Shown here: positions 46,251 to 57,093 of the stretch, piece by piece
How positions within the stretch are numbered: position 1 is the stretch's first letter
Layout: the number at the start of each line of letters is the position of its first letter
Origin: Rossellomorea aquimaris
GTDB lineage: Bacteria > Bacillota > Bacilli > Bacillales > Bacillaceae_B
Assembly: GCF_035590735.1 (NCBI RefSeq)
Contig: NZ_CP141595.1
Location: 3,071,001-3,135,000 of the forward strand
Reading direction: 5' to 3'
Length of the DNA: 64,000 nucleotides
Program-made: the position numbers and the translations under genes
Notes under the pieces: model-generated
Seen by the model: only the letters and a program-made list of their open reading frames with translations
Databases searched by the model: none
What the model was told of the DNA's origin: nothing

Positions 46251-47552
46251 TTATCCACCTAAAAATGGTTGAATATATTTGAAATAGACATAAATCGTTG
46301 AAACAGCAAGGGAGATCAACGTCACGGGTACACCAATAAGTAAATATTGATAAAACTTGATATGTACATCTTCTTTTGATGCCAGTCCTGCAATCACAAG
46401 ATTTGATGAAGAACCAAGCAATGTACCGTTCCCGCCTAAACAAGCACCCAGAGCCAACGACCACCATAATGGATCCATATTGACCATACCGAATTCACCA
46501 AATTCCTGGATGACCGGAATCATAGCAGCTACAAATGGTATGTTATCTACAATGGCAGACAATATACCGGTTCCCCACAAAATGACGAATGCCGTTTTCT
46601 TCATATCTCCATCTGTCAGCCGCAAAATTTCACGGGCGATTTCATCGATGAAGCCTGCTTCTTCGATCCCTCCCACAAGAAGGAACAAGCCCATAAAGAA
46701 AAACAGCGTCCCCCACTCCACCTCTTTTAATATCGATTCAGGTGGATAAATTTTTTCAAGAAGCAGCATTAACAGAACAGCCCCGGCAAGGGAGACGGTC
46801 GTTACATCGAGATGAAACATCGGATATAAAGAAAAGCCGACCAACACCAGGCCAAGCACAAACAGGGACTGAATGAGCCCCCTGTCTTTCTTTAAATACT
46901 TCTCTGCCTTAATTCCTTTAAGGAGTAATTTCCTGTCTTCCTTAACAAAGAGGACTTCTTTATATAGGACACACATGATGAGTAACGTAACTATATAAAC
47001 CATCAATACGACGGGTAATAAATTTTCAATAAATGCATTAAACGTAAAGTGCTTAACCGCCTGACCGATCATCATATTTGGCGGGTCGCCAATCAAAGTC
47101 GCCGTTCCACCAATATTACAAGCGAGGATCGTCATGATGAGAAAAGGAATGGGAGGAAGTTCAAGTAGCTTCGTCAGTTTAAAAAGGATTGGTACTAATA
47201 ACATGGCAATGGTTACGTTAGCCAAAAATGCAGAGCCAACCGCAGCCAATAAGGAAAATAGGGTAAGAAGAGCCAGTCCATTCCCGTTCACCCATTGTGC
47301 AAACCGGATGGCGATATACTCAAAGAACCCCGTTTTACTCGTCAACGTCACAATTAACATCATGGAAAACAGCAGAGTGATGGTTTTCCAATCTATATAC
47401 GTAAACAACGCCTTTTCAATTGGAAAAGCCCCAATTAAAAGCATGGCAACACCGCCTGCCATTGCAGCGAGTACCCGGTTCCATTTCTCAGTCATCAGCA
47501 GGATGTATACAGAAACAAACACGATCAACACGATTATCGGAGACATGGTCAT
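46251..47552 (-). CDS. ArsB/NhaD-type (SLC13 superfamily) transporter
   Basis: 433 aa, about 11-12 helices. Motifs of the ArsB/NhaD ion-transporter group: LSFM-type MLLIVTLTSKTGFFEYIAIRFAQ, ILACNIGGTATLIGDPPNMMIG at about 150, and the second inverted copy GACLGGNGTLLGSSSNLVIAG at about 380. Could export arsenite or exchange Na+/H+ or an anion; no arsenic genes lie nearby, so substrate is open. ATG at 47552 (MTMSPIIVLIV) lies 4 nt behind GGAGGAG, or the ATG two codons later may be used. Not at this place in B. subtilis. Confidence 0.87.
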   Translation of the reverse strand: MTMSPIIVLIVFVSVYILLMTEKWNRVLAAMAGGVAMLLIGAFPIEKALFTYIDWKTITLLFSMMLIVTLTSKTGFFEYIAIRFAQWVNGNGLALLTLFSLLAAVGSAFLANVTIAMLLVPILFKLTKLLELPPIPFLIMTILACNIGGTATLIGDPPNMMIGQAVKHFTFNAFIENLLPVVLMVYIVTLLIMCVLYKEVLFVKEDRKLLLKGIKAEKYLKKDRGLIQSLFVLGLVLVGFSLYPMFHLDVTTVSLAGAVLLMLLLEKIYPPESILKEVEWGTLFFFMGLFLLVGGIEEAGFIDEIAREILRLTDGDMKKTAFVILWGTGILSAIVDNIPFVAAMIPVIQEFGEFGMVNMDPLWWSLALGACLGGNGTLLGSSSNLVIAGLASKEDVHIKFYQYLLIGVPVTLISLAVSTIYVYFKYIQPFLGG

Positions 47553-47708
47553 AGCTCCTCCTTCTCCAGGAAGTTTCATACTAGTCTATGAGGCTTGACC
47601 ATGAAAAATTTCTAGTCTTTTTCAATGGATTGATGAATATGCTTGTACTATCACATGAATAAAATTTAATCAGTTAGAAGGGAGAGGACCATCATCGAGG
47701 CGAAAAAA

Positions 47709-48080
47709 ATGGGAGGTGCCGTTCTATACGGGACAACAACCATATTTGTCATAGCGATTGTCGCAAGCTTATTATTCTCTTTGCTGCTTCGGTTTACGGA
47801 ACTGACTGAAAGCTCCATCACATTATTTGTCACCATCATATCGTTTCTGTCTTTATTTGTTGGCGGATTTATGTCCGGTGGGAAAGGAAAGACAAAAGGA
47901 TGGGTTCTTGGGGGATCGACAGGGCTTATTTACACCCTGGTCATCTTCTTATTTCAATACCTGGGGTATGATAGTCTGTTTTCAATGGAGCAGCTGATCT
48001 ATCACGGTTGCTACATCCTCACAGCCATGATGGGGGGAATCCTCGGGGTGAATATGAGTGGTGGAAAAAGAGAGAATTAG
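47709..48080 (+). CDS. TIGR04086 family membrane protein (YrzE-like)
   Basis: 123 aa with four hydrophobic helices (IFVIAIVASLLFSLLLRF, SITLFVTIISFLSLFVGGFMSGG, WVLGGSTGLIYTLVIFLFQYL, YHGCYILTAMMGGILGVNMSGG). The GGFMSGGKGKTKGWVLGG loop is the family mark. Role unknown; it sits beside yajC as yrzE does in B. subtilis. ATG at 47709 has GAGG 8 nt upstream. Confidence 0.82.
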   Translation: MGGAVLYGTTTIFVIAIVASLLFSLLLRFTELTESSITLFVTIISFLSLFVGGFMSGGKGKTKGWVLGGSTGLIYTLVIFLFQYLGYDSLFSMEQLIYHGCYILTAMMGGILGVNMSGGKREN

Positions 48081-48098
48081 ACCCCTCACCAAATAAAT

Positions 48099-48148
48099 AA
48101 GGGTCCCTCCCAAAGTGCCTTGGCACAATGATGAGGAACCCTTTTTTT
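48099..48148. terminator. Bidirectional terminator between yrzE-like gene and yajC
   Basis: Outer arms AAGGGTCCCTC / GAGGAACCCTT and an inner stem GTGCC/GGCAC; TTTTTTT on the plus strand and TATTTATT on the minus strand. Confidence 0.82.
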
Positions 48149-48149
48149 A

Positions 48150-48422
48150 TTATACTTGATCTGCTCTCACTACTTCTCTGATCGCATTACGATCATATGT
48201 AAGACGACTGCCGTCACCACATAAAATGACTACTTTTCCTTCTTCGATAGCATCGATCGCACCGTGCAATCCACCGATCGTAATGATTCTATCACCCTTA
48301 GCAAGCTCATTTTGCATTTTTGAAATAGCTTTTTGACGCTTTTGCTGAGGACGGATCAGTAAAAAGTAAAACAGAACGAACATTAATATTAAAGGTAAAA
48401 TTGTTCCTAAACTTCCTCCCAT
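48150..48422 (-). CDS. yajC: Preprotein translocase subunit YajC (YrbF)
   Basis: 90 aa. One N-terminal helix (LGTILPLILMFVLFYFLLI) followed by the diagnostic RPQQKRQKAISKMQNELAKGDRIITIGGLHGAI. Accessory subunit associated with SecDF. AAGGAGGGG precedes the ATG. Order tgt-yajC is shared with most bacteria; the tgt stop is 40 nt upstream. Confidence 0.95.
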   Translation of the reverse strand: MGGSLGTILPLILMFVLFYFLLIRPQQKRQKAISKMQNELAKGDRIITIGGLHGAIDAIEEGKVVILCGDGSRLTYDRNAIREVVRADQV

Positions 48423-48462
48423 TCTTTTCCCCTCCTTTCAACTATCTATTTATGGTTTAGCT

Positions 48463-50686
<2,224 letters not shown>

Positions 50687-50725
50687 AATTTGTCACCTAG
50701 CTTATTTAAATCTCACCCATGATTC

Positions 50726-50932
50726 CTATTTAAATCGCCCAATTAAATAAAAGACAACGGAAAGTATAACACTTAACAGAATAGAAGTCATAAGTGGAAA
50801 ATAAAATGTTGTGTTTTCTTTTTTAATAATAATGTCTCCAGGAAGCTTACCTATTTTGATAAATTGCATCAGGAATCCGATAATAAGAATGATTCCACCT
50901 ATAATCATTAGTAGCTTAGGCAATCCCGTCAA
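50726..50932 (-). CDS. DUF2905 family small membrane protein
   Basis: 68 aa, two helices ([22 protein letters not shown] and [24 protein letters not shown]) around [20 protein letters not shown], the DUF2905 signature. TTG start at 50932 overlaps the ruvB stop (TTGA), with GGAGGTG about 9 nt upstream inside ruvB. Conserved next to ruvB in many Bacillota; function unknown. Confidence 0.87.
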   Translation of the reverse strand: MTGLPKLLMIIGGIILIIGFLMQFIKIGKLPGDIIIKKENTTFYFPLMTSILLSVILSVVFYLIGRFK

Positions 50933-51930
50933 TTGTTTGGCACCTCCAACTGGAAATGTTCATACACAAGATGAGTGACGATCCTCCCTCTTGGAGTCCG
51001 TTGAATAAACCCGATTTGCAAGAGGTATGGCTCGTATACATCTTCAATCGTGTGGGACTCTTCCCCGATACTCGCTGCGATTGTATCAAGTCCTACCGGC
51101 CCGCCTCTAAAGCGCTCGATGATGCCCTTAAGAAGCTTATGGTCGATATGATCAAGGCCCAGTTTGTCAACTTGAAGAAGCTCGAGGGCCTCCCTTGAAA
51201 GGTTGGTCGTAATTTCCCCATTGCCCTTCACCTGAGCAAAATCCCTCACCCTTCGGAGTAACCGGTTGGCGATACGTGGGGTCCCCCTTGACCTCTTGGC
51301 CAATTCTTCAGATGCAGTCGCTTCGATCTTTGTATTTAATATCGCAGCTGTCCGCTGAACAATTTCATTCAACTGTTCCTCATTATAATATTCCAAACGG
51401 CATAAAACTCCAAATCGGTCACGGAGAGGGGCTGATAATGCACCGGCGCGGGTCGTCGCTCCCACGAGTGTGAAAGGTGGAAGGTCTAAACGAACAGACC
51501 GGGCACTCGGACCATTCCCTATGACAATATCCAGACAAAAGTCTTCCATTGCCGGATAAAGAACCTCTTCGATCGCCCGTGGCAAACGATGGATTTCATC
51601 GATGAACAACACATCACCGGGCTCCAGTGCCGTCAGGACGGCTGCTAAATCTCCCGGTCTCTCAATAGCAGGGCCGGATGTGGTGCGCAGGTTTACGCCC
51701 ATTTCATTTGCAATGACAGCAGCGAGGGTTGTTTTCCCCAATCCTGGTGGGCCGTAAAGAAGAACATGATCCAGGGTTTCCTGACGCATCTTTGCCGCTT
51801 CAATGAAAACCTCCAGATTATGCTTTACTTTATCTTGTCCAATATATTGTTTTATTGTCTGTGGACGCAAGGAATATTCAAAGGAATCTTCATTTAACTC
51901 TGATTCGCCTGATACGATTCTTTCTTCCAT
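50929..51930 (-). CDS. ruvB: Holliday junction branch-migration ATPase RuvB
   Basis: 333 aa. AAA+ motor of the RuvAB complex. Walker [17 protein letters not shown] at about 58-73, Walker [13 protein letters not shown] at about 108-119, sensor/arginine-finger region [18 protein letters not shown], and the C-terminal winged helix ([21 protein letters not shown]). GGGAGG is 8 nt before the ATG; 28 nt behind ruvA. Confidence 0.97.
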   Translation of the reverse strand: MEERIVSGESELNEDSFEYSLRPQTIKQYIGQDKVKHNLEVFIEAAKMRQETLDHVLLYGPPGLGKTTLAAVIANEMGVNLRTTSGPAIERPGDLAAVLTALEPGDVLFIDEIHRLPRAIEEVLYPAMEDFCLDIVIGNGPSARSVRLDLPPFTLVGATTRAGALSAPLRDRFGVLCRLEYYNEEQLNEIVQRTAAILNTKIEATASEELAKRSRGTPRIANRLLRRVRDFAQVKGNGEITTNLSREALELLQVDKLGLDHIDHKLLKGIIERFRGGPVGLDTIAASIGEESHTIEDVYEPYLLQIGFIQRTPRGRIVTHLVYEHFQLEVPNN

Positions 51931-51958
51931 CCAGACTTCCTCCCTTCATGGAATCCAC

Positions 51959-52570
51959 TTATTTCAATAGGAGCTGAAGAGCTTTCCTGATGATTTCGTC
52001 TGATGTATGCCCTTCTCCTTTTAACTTTGGAGTGATTTTCTTGATTTCACGTTCTGAATAGCCCAGGGCTTTAAGAGCAAGAATCGCTTCATCAAATGCC
52101 TCATCCTTACCTGAGGACACTTCAGACCCCTCTGGATTTGAGAATAAACTTGGAAAATAATCAGGCACAACATCCTGAAGCTTCCCTTTTAAGTCCAGGA
52201 TCATCTGACGTGCAGTCTTCTTACCCACACCGGGAAACTTCGTCAGGAAACTCTCATTCTCTTCTTCAATGGCGGTGATTACCTGCTGTGGTGCACCAGA
52301 AGCCAGAATCGCTAAAGCTCCTTTTGGACCAATTCCTGAAACATTTAGTAGTTTCATAAATAGCAACTTTTCTTCCATTGCCAGAAATCCATAAAGTGCA
52401 ATAAGATCTTCACGCACATGCTGATATGTAAAAATCTGAATCTCTTGATTTTGATATTTAGAATAAACAAACGGATTAGCCGTATACAACTGATACCCAA
52501 TCCCATTATTCTCCACCACTACGTACTCGGGACCCACTTGAGTCACTGTCCCTTTTATATATTCATACAT
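51959..52570 (-). CDS. ruvA: Holliday junction branch-migration protein RuvA
   Basis: 203 aa. Tetrameric junction-binding subunit. OB domain [28 protein letters not shown], two HhH motifs ([18 protein letters not shown] and [23 protein letters not shown]), an acidic linker, and the RuvB-binding domain III ([23 protein letters not shown]). AAGGAG is 9 nt before the ATG. No Cheo/LexA box was found upstream although ruvAB is damage-inducible in many bacteria. Confidence 0.97.
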   Translation of the reverse strand: MYEYIKGTVTQVGPEYVVVENNGIGYQLYTANPFVYSKYQNQEIQIFTYQHVREDLIALYGFLAMEEKLLFMKLLNVSGIGPKGALAILASGAPQQVITAIEEENESFLTKFPGVGKKTARQMILDLKGKLQDVVPDYFPSLFSNPEGSEVSSGKDEAFDEAILALKALGYSEREIKKITPKLKGEGHTSDEIIRKALQLLLK

Positions 52571-52646
52571 CTCATTCTCTCCTTGTTCCCACTATCACTA
52601 TTTATCTAAAGTCTTTCATACCATGTTAAAAAGTCATATAAAACCT

Positions 52647-52655
52647 ATTGTATCA
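52647..52655 (-). promoter_or_regulatory. Candidate extended -10 promoter of ruvAB
   Basis: TGATACAAT on the minus strand (TGn + TACAAT), about 75 nt before ruvA; the -35 is poor. The ATCACT...AGTGAT dyad lies just upstream (52658-52674). Confidence 0.4.
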
Positions 52656-52754
52656 TATCACTATTTGAAGTGATGGGAAAGAGAGACAAAAAAGAAACAC
52701 TTGTTCTAATTTCATCAGATTGAAAAAAGCTTGGGCAGGGAAAATTTCAACGTT

Positions 52755-52784
52755 AAAAAAACCAGTGGCATGTGCACTGGTTTT
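52755..52784 (-). terminator. Terminator of bofC
   Basis: AAACCAGTGC / GCCACTGGTTT-type stem (AAAACCAGTGCACATGCCACTGG region), then TTTTTT on the minus strand, directly behind the bofC stop. Confidence 0.85.
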
Positions 52785-52790
52785 ACACTC

Positions 52791-53330
52791 TTATTTAGGG
52801 ACGGAGTATGCTTTAAATTGTTCGAGTACCTCTTCATATTCCTGCTTGGACTTAATGGGGATGCCCTTGACTAAATCATCATGCCGTTTACTTTCAAGCT
52901 TCTCTACATCAATCTGGAAGAAGGATTGAATAATCTCTGCCTGTCCCGGTTTTCCATTAAAAATGGATAATACACCATTATCGGATATACCGAAATATCC
53001 ATTTGTCTTCAGGAGAGGGGAAATATCATCCATCTGTTTTTGAAACACGATCTGTTCTTCCGTCATATCCATCAGCTGCCAATCCTCGTACGCAGCCCAG
53101 AAGTCTTCCATGCTCCAAATCGTTTCCTGTACGATTTCCTCACTGACCTCACCATCCAGATATACTCTTTCCAGTATCACCGTGATGGTGTGGGCGGACG
53201 CAACCTCTGCCGGTGTTTCATTCAGCCCGCCTCCATCGGCAGCCTGCTTCTCTTCTGTATAAAAGAATGTGAAGTAAAAAGCACCTATTAACAACATCAC
53301 CATAAACACGATTCGAACCTTAATCGTCAT
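52791..53330 (-). CDS. bofC: Forespore intercompartmental signalling protein BofC
   Basis: 179 aa. In B. subtilis BofC is made in the forespore, exported to the intermembrane space, and inhibits SpoIVB, the protease that signals pro-sigma-K processing. One N-terminal helix/signal anchor (VRIVFMVMLLIGAFYFTFFY), then the BofC domains (VILERVYLDGEVSEEIVQETIWSMEDFWAAYEDWQL, FQKQMDDISPLLKTNGYFGISDNGVLSIFNG). ATG at 53330 has GAGG 8 nt upstream; a GTG three codons earlier overlaps it. Beside ruvA as in B. subtilis. Confidence 0.92.
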   Translation of the reverse strand: MTIKVRIVFMVMLLIGAFYFTFFYTEEKQAADGGGLNETPAEVASAHTITVILERVYLDGEVSEEIVQETIWSMEDFWAAYEDWQLMDMTEEQIVFQKQMDDISPLLKTNGYFGISDNGVLSIFNGKPGQAEIIQSFFQIDVEKLESKRHDDLVKGIPIKSKQEYEEVLEQFKAYSVPK

Positions 53331-53483
53331 CGTGATCACCTCGAACTTAAATTATGTAACGCTCTATCCACTAGTCTTGCCAAACCATGTTAAGAATATC
53401 CAGTCTCAAGTGAATTATTTCGAGGGACGGACCTCAAGGAGTGATGTTTCCTCATTCCCTATTCAAGTAGGTGAACCTTGAAA

Positions 53484-53527
53484 GAAAAAAAAGACTACCA
53501 AAGAGATTGAACTCTTTAAGTAGTCTC
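53484..53527 (-). terminator. Terminator of coxA
   Basis: GACTACTTAAAGAGT / with AAAGAGA...GGTAGTC pairs, followed by TTTTTTTTC on the minus strand, 8 nt after the coxA stop. Confidence 0.82.
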
Positions 53528-53534
53528 ACCCTGC

Positions 53535-54272
53535 TTATTCATTGATACGGTGCTTTACTGACTTAAACATATCGTGCATATCAAAGTTAATTCCTTCTCT
53601 TGGGCCGCCGTCACGCAAATCATTGTCAATGTTTCTTACTCGACTGAATGTTCCTTCATCGGTCACGACCGAAACCGTTCTTCCATGAAGATATGGCTGT
53701 ACGGCTTTTTTTACTCTGGTTTTCGTTTCTTCTATCTTGCTATGGTCATCAAGCTCTACAGCAATCAGTACATCAGAACCATAAGCTACCGCACGAACGT
53801 CACTGACATTTTCAACTTTTCCTGTGACATCGCCAATTTTCTCAGCGAGGTCACCTTCATAAGCTGTATAATAAGATCTCTTCGCATTTCGCGTATTGTC
53901 ATCAAGATGACCGTGATAATTCGCATCACCATGGCTCGCACGGCCGTCTTGGGCCATGAAATTCTCGTCATAGTCAGCGAGTGGTCTTGAAGGATTTTGA
54001 GGATTTCCATTTTCATCCTTCACTTGAAGGAAATCACGTTTCTTATGGCGGATATCCTGCCCTTCTTTCCCAACAGAGTGATCATACATTTCCGTTAGAG
54101 GTCCGTCCCTCTCATCTTCCTTATCTCCCCCGTGGCCTTCGTTTGAATAGAAGCCGAGGGGCTCATAGGAGTCTGTATATCGATCTTGGGCTTCTTCTTC
54201 TCCACTATTACATGCAGCAAGGCCCAATGTCATGACGGCTGTTAATGGTACCATGAATAATCGTTTATTCAA
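53535..54272 (-). CDS. coxA: Sporulation lipoprotein CoxA (YhcN/YlaJ domain)
   Basis: 245 aa. Lipoprotein signal with lipobox LAAC (LFMVPLTAVMTLGLAACNSG, Cys at about residue 20), a hydrophilic linker rich in Asp/His/Gly, and a C-terminal YhcN/YlaJ domain (EKIGDVTGKVENVSDVRAVAYGSDVLIAVELDDHS...VKKAVQPYLHGRTVSVVTD). B. subtilis CoxA (YrbB) is a cortex/inner-membrane spore protein lying between bofC and safA, as here. Start taken as TTG at 54272 with AGGAGG 8 nt upstream. It is separated from the kinase gene by about 100 nt and probably has its own sporulation promoter, which I could not define. Confidence 0.88.
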   Translation of the reverse strand: MNKRLFMVPLTAVMTLGLAACNSGEEEAQDRYTDSYEPLGFYSNEGHGGDKEDERDGPLTEMYDHSVGKEGQDIRHKKRDFLQVKDENGNPQNPSRPLADYDENFMAQDGRASHGDANYHGHLDDNTRNAKRSYYTAYEGDLAEKIGDVTGKVENVSDVRAVAYGSDVLIAVELDDHSKIEETKTRVKKAVQPYLHGRTVSVVTDEGTFSRVRNIDNDLRDGGPREGINFDMHDMFKSVKHRINE

Positions 54273-54375
54273 TGGTGATTCCTCCTTCAACCCAATACTT
54301 GAGCATATTTTCTGCTCACCATTAGGTTGTGAAAGGGGCTCACCTTTCATTCGGGTCAAAGTTTGGAGACATCTC

Positions 54376-55350
54376 CTACAATTGGGTATTGATCCTTTTC
54401 ACTTCCCCATGCAGCTCTTGATTGAATTGCATTCGCTGGGAAAATTGATGAAGGGTTAAATTGATTAAGTAACTCCACACACGCTGTTTATAGGATTGAT
54501 CTTCACGAATGAATCGATTCCACTCTCGAAACACATCAGATGGATACATTAAACCAAGATAAAAGATGAGCTCATCCTCGTATGATTTGAATGGTGTCAG
54601 GCGTTTGACGTCACTTAGAGACCAATTTAAATATGGCAGAATCCGGTTGCAAAACTGCAGGTCATCTGTTAATTCTGTAGAAAGTGACATTAAATCAAAG
54701 TCAATCATATACACCATCCCGTTCTTTCCTCTTAAGAAATTATGATGTGCTACATCTCCATGAGTAATGCATTTTCCATACTCATCGATGTCGATTGATT
54801 TTAATTCTTTCAGTGCCCACTTCCCCCATTCTAAATACGTATACAAATAATAAGGTTGAATGAAGGCTTGCAAATAGGGAAGATTATATTGAAACTGCAT
54901 CATTCGTTTTTTCCATTTTTTCAGCCATTTGTACCGTGGAATTTCAGTTGTCCATGGATTGTTGATCTTTTTCGATACTGAATGAAATTTTTTCAGTACC
55001 ATTAATGCATCTTCCCGATCTTCAGGTTGATCATAACGGATGGACTTGGACGTTTCTAACCACGTGGTAATACCGATCGGAGAACCTTCAAATAATAATA
55101 TCTCCCGCTCATGAATAGGATGAAACGGCAGAACGTGATAAAACTTTTCCCTTAACAACGTTGAAATCAGCCGTTCCTGAAGTAAGAATCTCAGTTGATT
55201 GGGAAATCGTTTCACAAACCATTTTCTTCCATTGCTTTTGAGCTTCCATTTTCCTTCTTTTAACATTTTAAGGGATGCTCCAGGATCGTTTAACTTAGAT
55301 TGTAAATAAGAAAGGAGACGATGTGAATAATCGTCCCCTCGTACATGCAT
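54376..55350 (-). CDS. Kinase-fold (aminoglycoside phosphotransferase/CotS-like) protein behind safA
   Basis: 324 aa. Protein-kinase-like fold of the APH/choline-kinase group: nucleotide-binding Lys in KWFVKRFP, catalytic loop CITHGDVAHHNFLRG (Asp and Asn in place) at about 220-234, and metal Asp in MVYMIDFDLMSLS at about 240. All key residues look intact. The ATG at 55350 is 1 nt after the safA stop, and its ribosome-binding site GAGGG lies inside the last safA codons, so translation is coupled to SafA. Spore-coat kinases of the CotS/CotI type share this fold, so a role in coat maturation is inferred; the substrate is unknown. Confidence 0.85.
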   Translation of the reverse strand: MHVRGDDYSHRLLSYLQSKLNDPGASLKMLKEGKWKLKSNGRKWFVKRFPNQLRFLLQERLISTLLREKFYHVLPFHPIHEREILLFEGSPIGITTWLETSKSIRYDQPEDREDALMVLKKFHSVSKKINNPWTTEIPRYKWLKKWKKRMMQFQYNLPYLQAFIQPYYLYTYLEWGKWALKELKSIDIDEYGKCITHGDVAHHNFLRGKNGMVYMIDFDLMSLSTELTDDLQFCNRILPYLNWSLSDVKRLTPFKSYEDELIFYLGLMYPSDVFREWNRFIREDQSYKQRVWSYLINLTLHQFSQRMQFNQELHGEVKRINTQL

Positions 55351-55351
55351 G

Positions 55352-56935
55352 TTAGCCCTCAAAGTCATCGTCATTGAAGTTCGGCATGGAAAATGCTCTT
55401 GGACCAAACATTCCTTGCGGTCCCATTGGCATGCCCATTCCCTGACCTTGGGGTCCCATCGGCATTCCTTGGCCAGGCATTCCTTGGCCAGGCATTCCCT
55501 GCCCCATCATCCCCGGTCCGAAGCCGTATGGGTGTTGCTGCATTCCTTGAGGCATTTGTTGTTGCATTTGCTGTTGCATCATTGGATGATGCATCATTGG
55601 CCCATATCCTTGAGGTGCACCGCATCCGCAATCACCTTGGTCGCTTGCTCCCATTACTCCGGACGGCTGACCCATCGGCATCTGGCCACCCATTTGAGCT
55701 CCCATTACTCCGGATGGCTGACCCATCGGCATCTGGCCACCCGTTTGGGCTCCCATCACTCCTGATGGCTGGCCCATCGGCATTTGATGTCCGTACATCG
55801 AAGAAGGAGACTCTTCTGACATTGCCCCCTGAACTTGACCTCCTGGCCCCATTGGATAACCGCCTGGCATTCCACCCTGGAATCCCGGTCCCGGCATGAC
55901 AGGAGAGACTGGATAGCAGTTCTGAGGATACATCATGGCCGGTGATACCTGTTGTGGCATTTGAACGGATGGATAGCCATTTTCATCTGACACACCCATT
56001 ACTCCGGACGGCTGACCCATTGGTTGTTGCATTGGCATTTGCATTGGCTGCTGCATATGCATGGGCATTTGCATCGGCTGCTGCATCGGCATTTGACCAT
56101 GCGGCATGTATGGCATGACAGATGAAGACTCTTCTTCATGCCCCATTTGCGGCATCATTGGCATCTGCTGCATTCCAGGCATCATGGAAGCCCCCTGAAC
56201 CCCGCTTCCAGGTCCCATTGGCATCCCTTGGCCCATAGGCATTCCATATCCTCCTTGTTGCATTCCCCATCCATGTGGTGGACAGAAACCTGATCCTGGC
56301 ATTACCGGTGATACGGGTACGCAATTATTTGGGTTAAACATAGGCTGGGTGTTCCCTCCTTGTGGTTGAGATGGCATTTGTAAGCTTTCTTCTTCTTGAA
56401 TACCTTGAACGGCTTCTTGCTTCGGTTTTGGTTTTGGCTTTGGCTGTTCTTTTGCTTTTGGAAGTACATTAGTAGGTTTAGGCGGCGTTTGAGGTTTTGG
56501 TTTTGGCTTTGCTTGCTGCATTGGCTGTTGCATTGGCTGTTGCATTTGCATATTCGCCATATTCATCATGTAGTAGTTGTTAATATCGATTTCCGGCACT
56601 ACTGGTTGAGGCATTTTTGGTGCAAATGGCTTTTGTACTTCTTTCGGCTTTTCTTTCTTTGGCTCTTCTACTGGCATGGCCATAGGCTTCTGCTCTTTGA
56701 ACGGATGCTCTGCTTTAGGCATTTCCTTCTTTGGCATTTCCTTGGAACCGTACTTGATCTGTGTCTCTTTCTTTACGGATCCGCCTGTAGTCGGCACTTT
56801 AATTTTCATGCCAGGCATGATCATGTCAGGGTTTGATAGCTGGGCATTCATCTGTTTTAACTCTTCGAAATTCACGCCATACTTCTTGGCGATTTTCCAT
56901 AGAGTATCCCCTTTTTGAACAATATGGATTTTCAC
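55352..56935 (-). CDS. safA: Spore coat assembly protein SafA (LysM)
   Basis: 527 aa. Inner-coat organiser bound to cortex peptidoglycan. LysM domain at residues 1-50 (KIHIVQKGDTLWKIAKKYGVNF, LSNPDMIMPGMKIKVP); then a Lys/Pro-rich stretch (KPKPKPQTPPKP) and a long low-complexity tail dominated by Met, Gln, Gly and Pro (MQQPMQQPMQQ, QGMPGQGMPGQGMPMG). It is longer than B. subtilis SafA (387 aa), the tail being expanded by tandem repeats. GTG start at 56935 with GGAGGG upstream reproduces the MKIHIVQKGD start of known SafA. Followed by the coupled kinase-like gene. Confidence 0.94.
   Translation of the reverse strand: MKIHIVQKGDTLWKIAKKYGVNFEELKQMNAQLSNPDMIMPGMKIKVPTTGGSVKKETQIKYGSKEMPKKEMPKAEHPFKEQKPMAMPVEEPKKEKPKEVQKPFAPKMPQPVVPEIDINNYYMMNMANMQMQQPMQQPMQQAKPKPKPQTPPKPTNVLPKAKEQPKPKPKPKQEAVQGIQEEESLQMPSQPQGGNTQPMFNPNNCVPVSPVMPGSGFCPPHGWGMQQGGYGMPMGQGMPMGPGSGVQGASMMPGMQQMPMMPQMGHEEESSSVMPYMPHGQMPMQQPMQMPMHMQQPMQMPMQQPMGQPSGVMGVSDENGYPSVQMPQQVSPAMMYPQNCYPVSPVMPGPGFQGGMPGGYPMGPGGQVQGAMSEESPSSMYGHQMPMGQPSGVMGAQTGGQMPMGQPSGVMGAQMGGQMPMGQPSGVMGASDQGDCGCGAPQGYGPMMHHPMMQQQMQQQMPQGMQQHPYGFGPGMMGQGMPGQGMPGQGMPMGPQGQGMGMPMGPQGMFGPRAFSMPNFNDDDFEG
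55646..55786 (-). repeat. 51-bp in-frame tandem repeat inside safA
   Basis: Three copies start at 55646, 55697 and 55748, exactly 51 nt apart, encoding QMPMGQPSGVMGA(Q/S) units of 17 residues; an isolated related copy (QPMGQPSGVMGV) lies further upstream in the gene. Nearby there are also short GQGMP repeats. Confidence 0.9.
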
Positions 56936-57023
56936 TCTTTTTCCCTCCTCAGGCATAAGTCTATATATCCTATGACAAGATAGGCAAATTGCTAATCATC
57001 TACATAAAAACTTATGAGTGATT

Positions 57024-57064
57024 AAAAAAAAATATACCGTCCCGGGAGATGGGAAGGTATATTT
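57024..57064 (-). terminator. Terminator of nadB-nadC-nadA
   Basis: AAATATACC / GGTATATTT outer stem with an inner TCCC/GGGA, followed by TTTTTTTT on the minus strand. Confidence 0.83.
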
Positions 57065-57093
57065 CAGCTTGGCCGTATTATTATTTAGCTTCA

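Noticed and set aside
52571..52790. LexA (Cheo) box before ruvAB
   Set aside because: No sequence resembling CGAAC-N4-GTTCG is found between ruvA and bofC.
55393..55899. Long plus-strand reading frame (168 aa) opposite safA
   Set aside because: It is a shadow of the low-complexity safA tail; no ribosome-binding site, and the safA reading has LysM homology and a good start.
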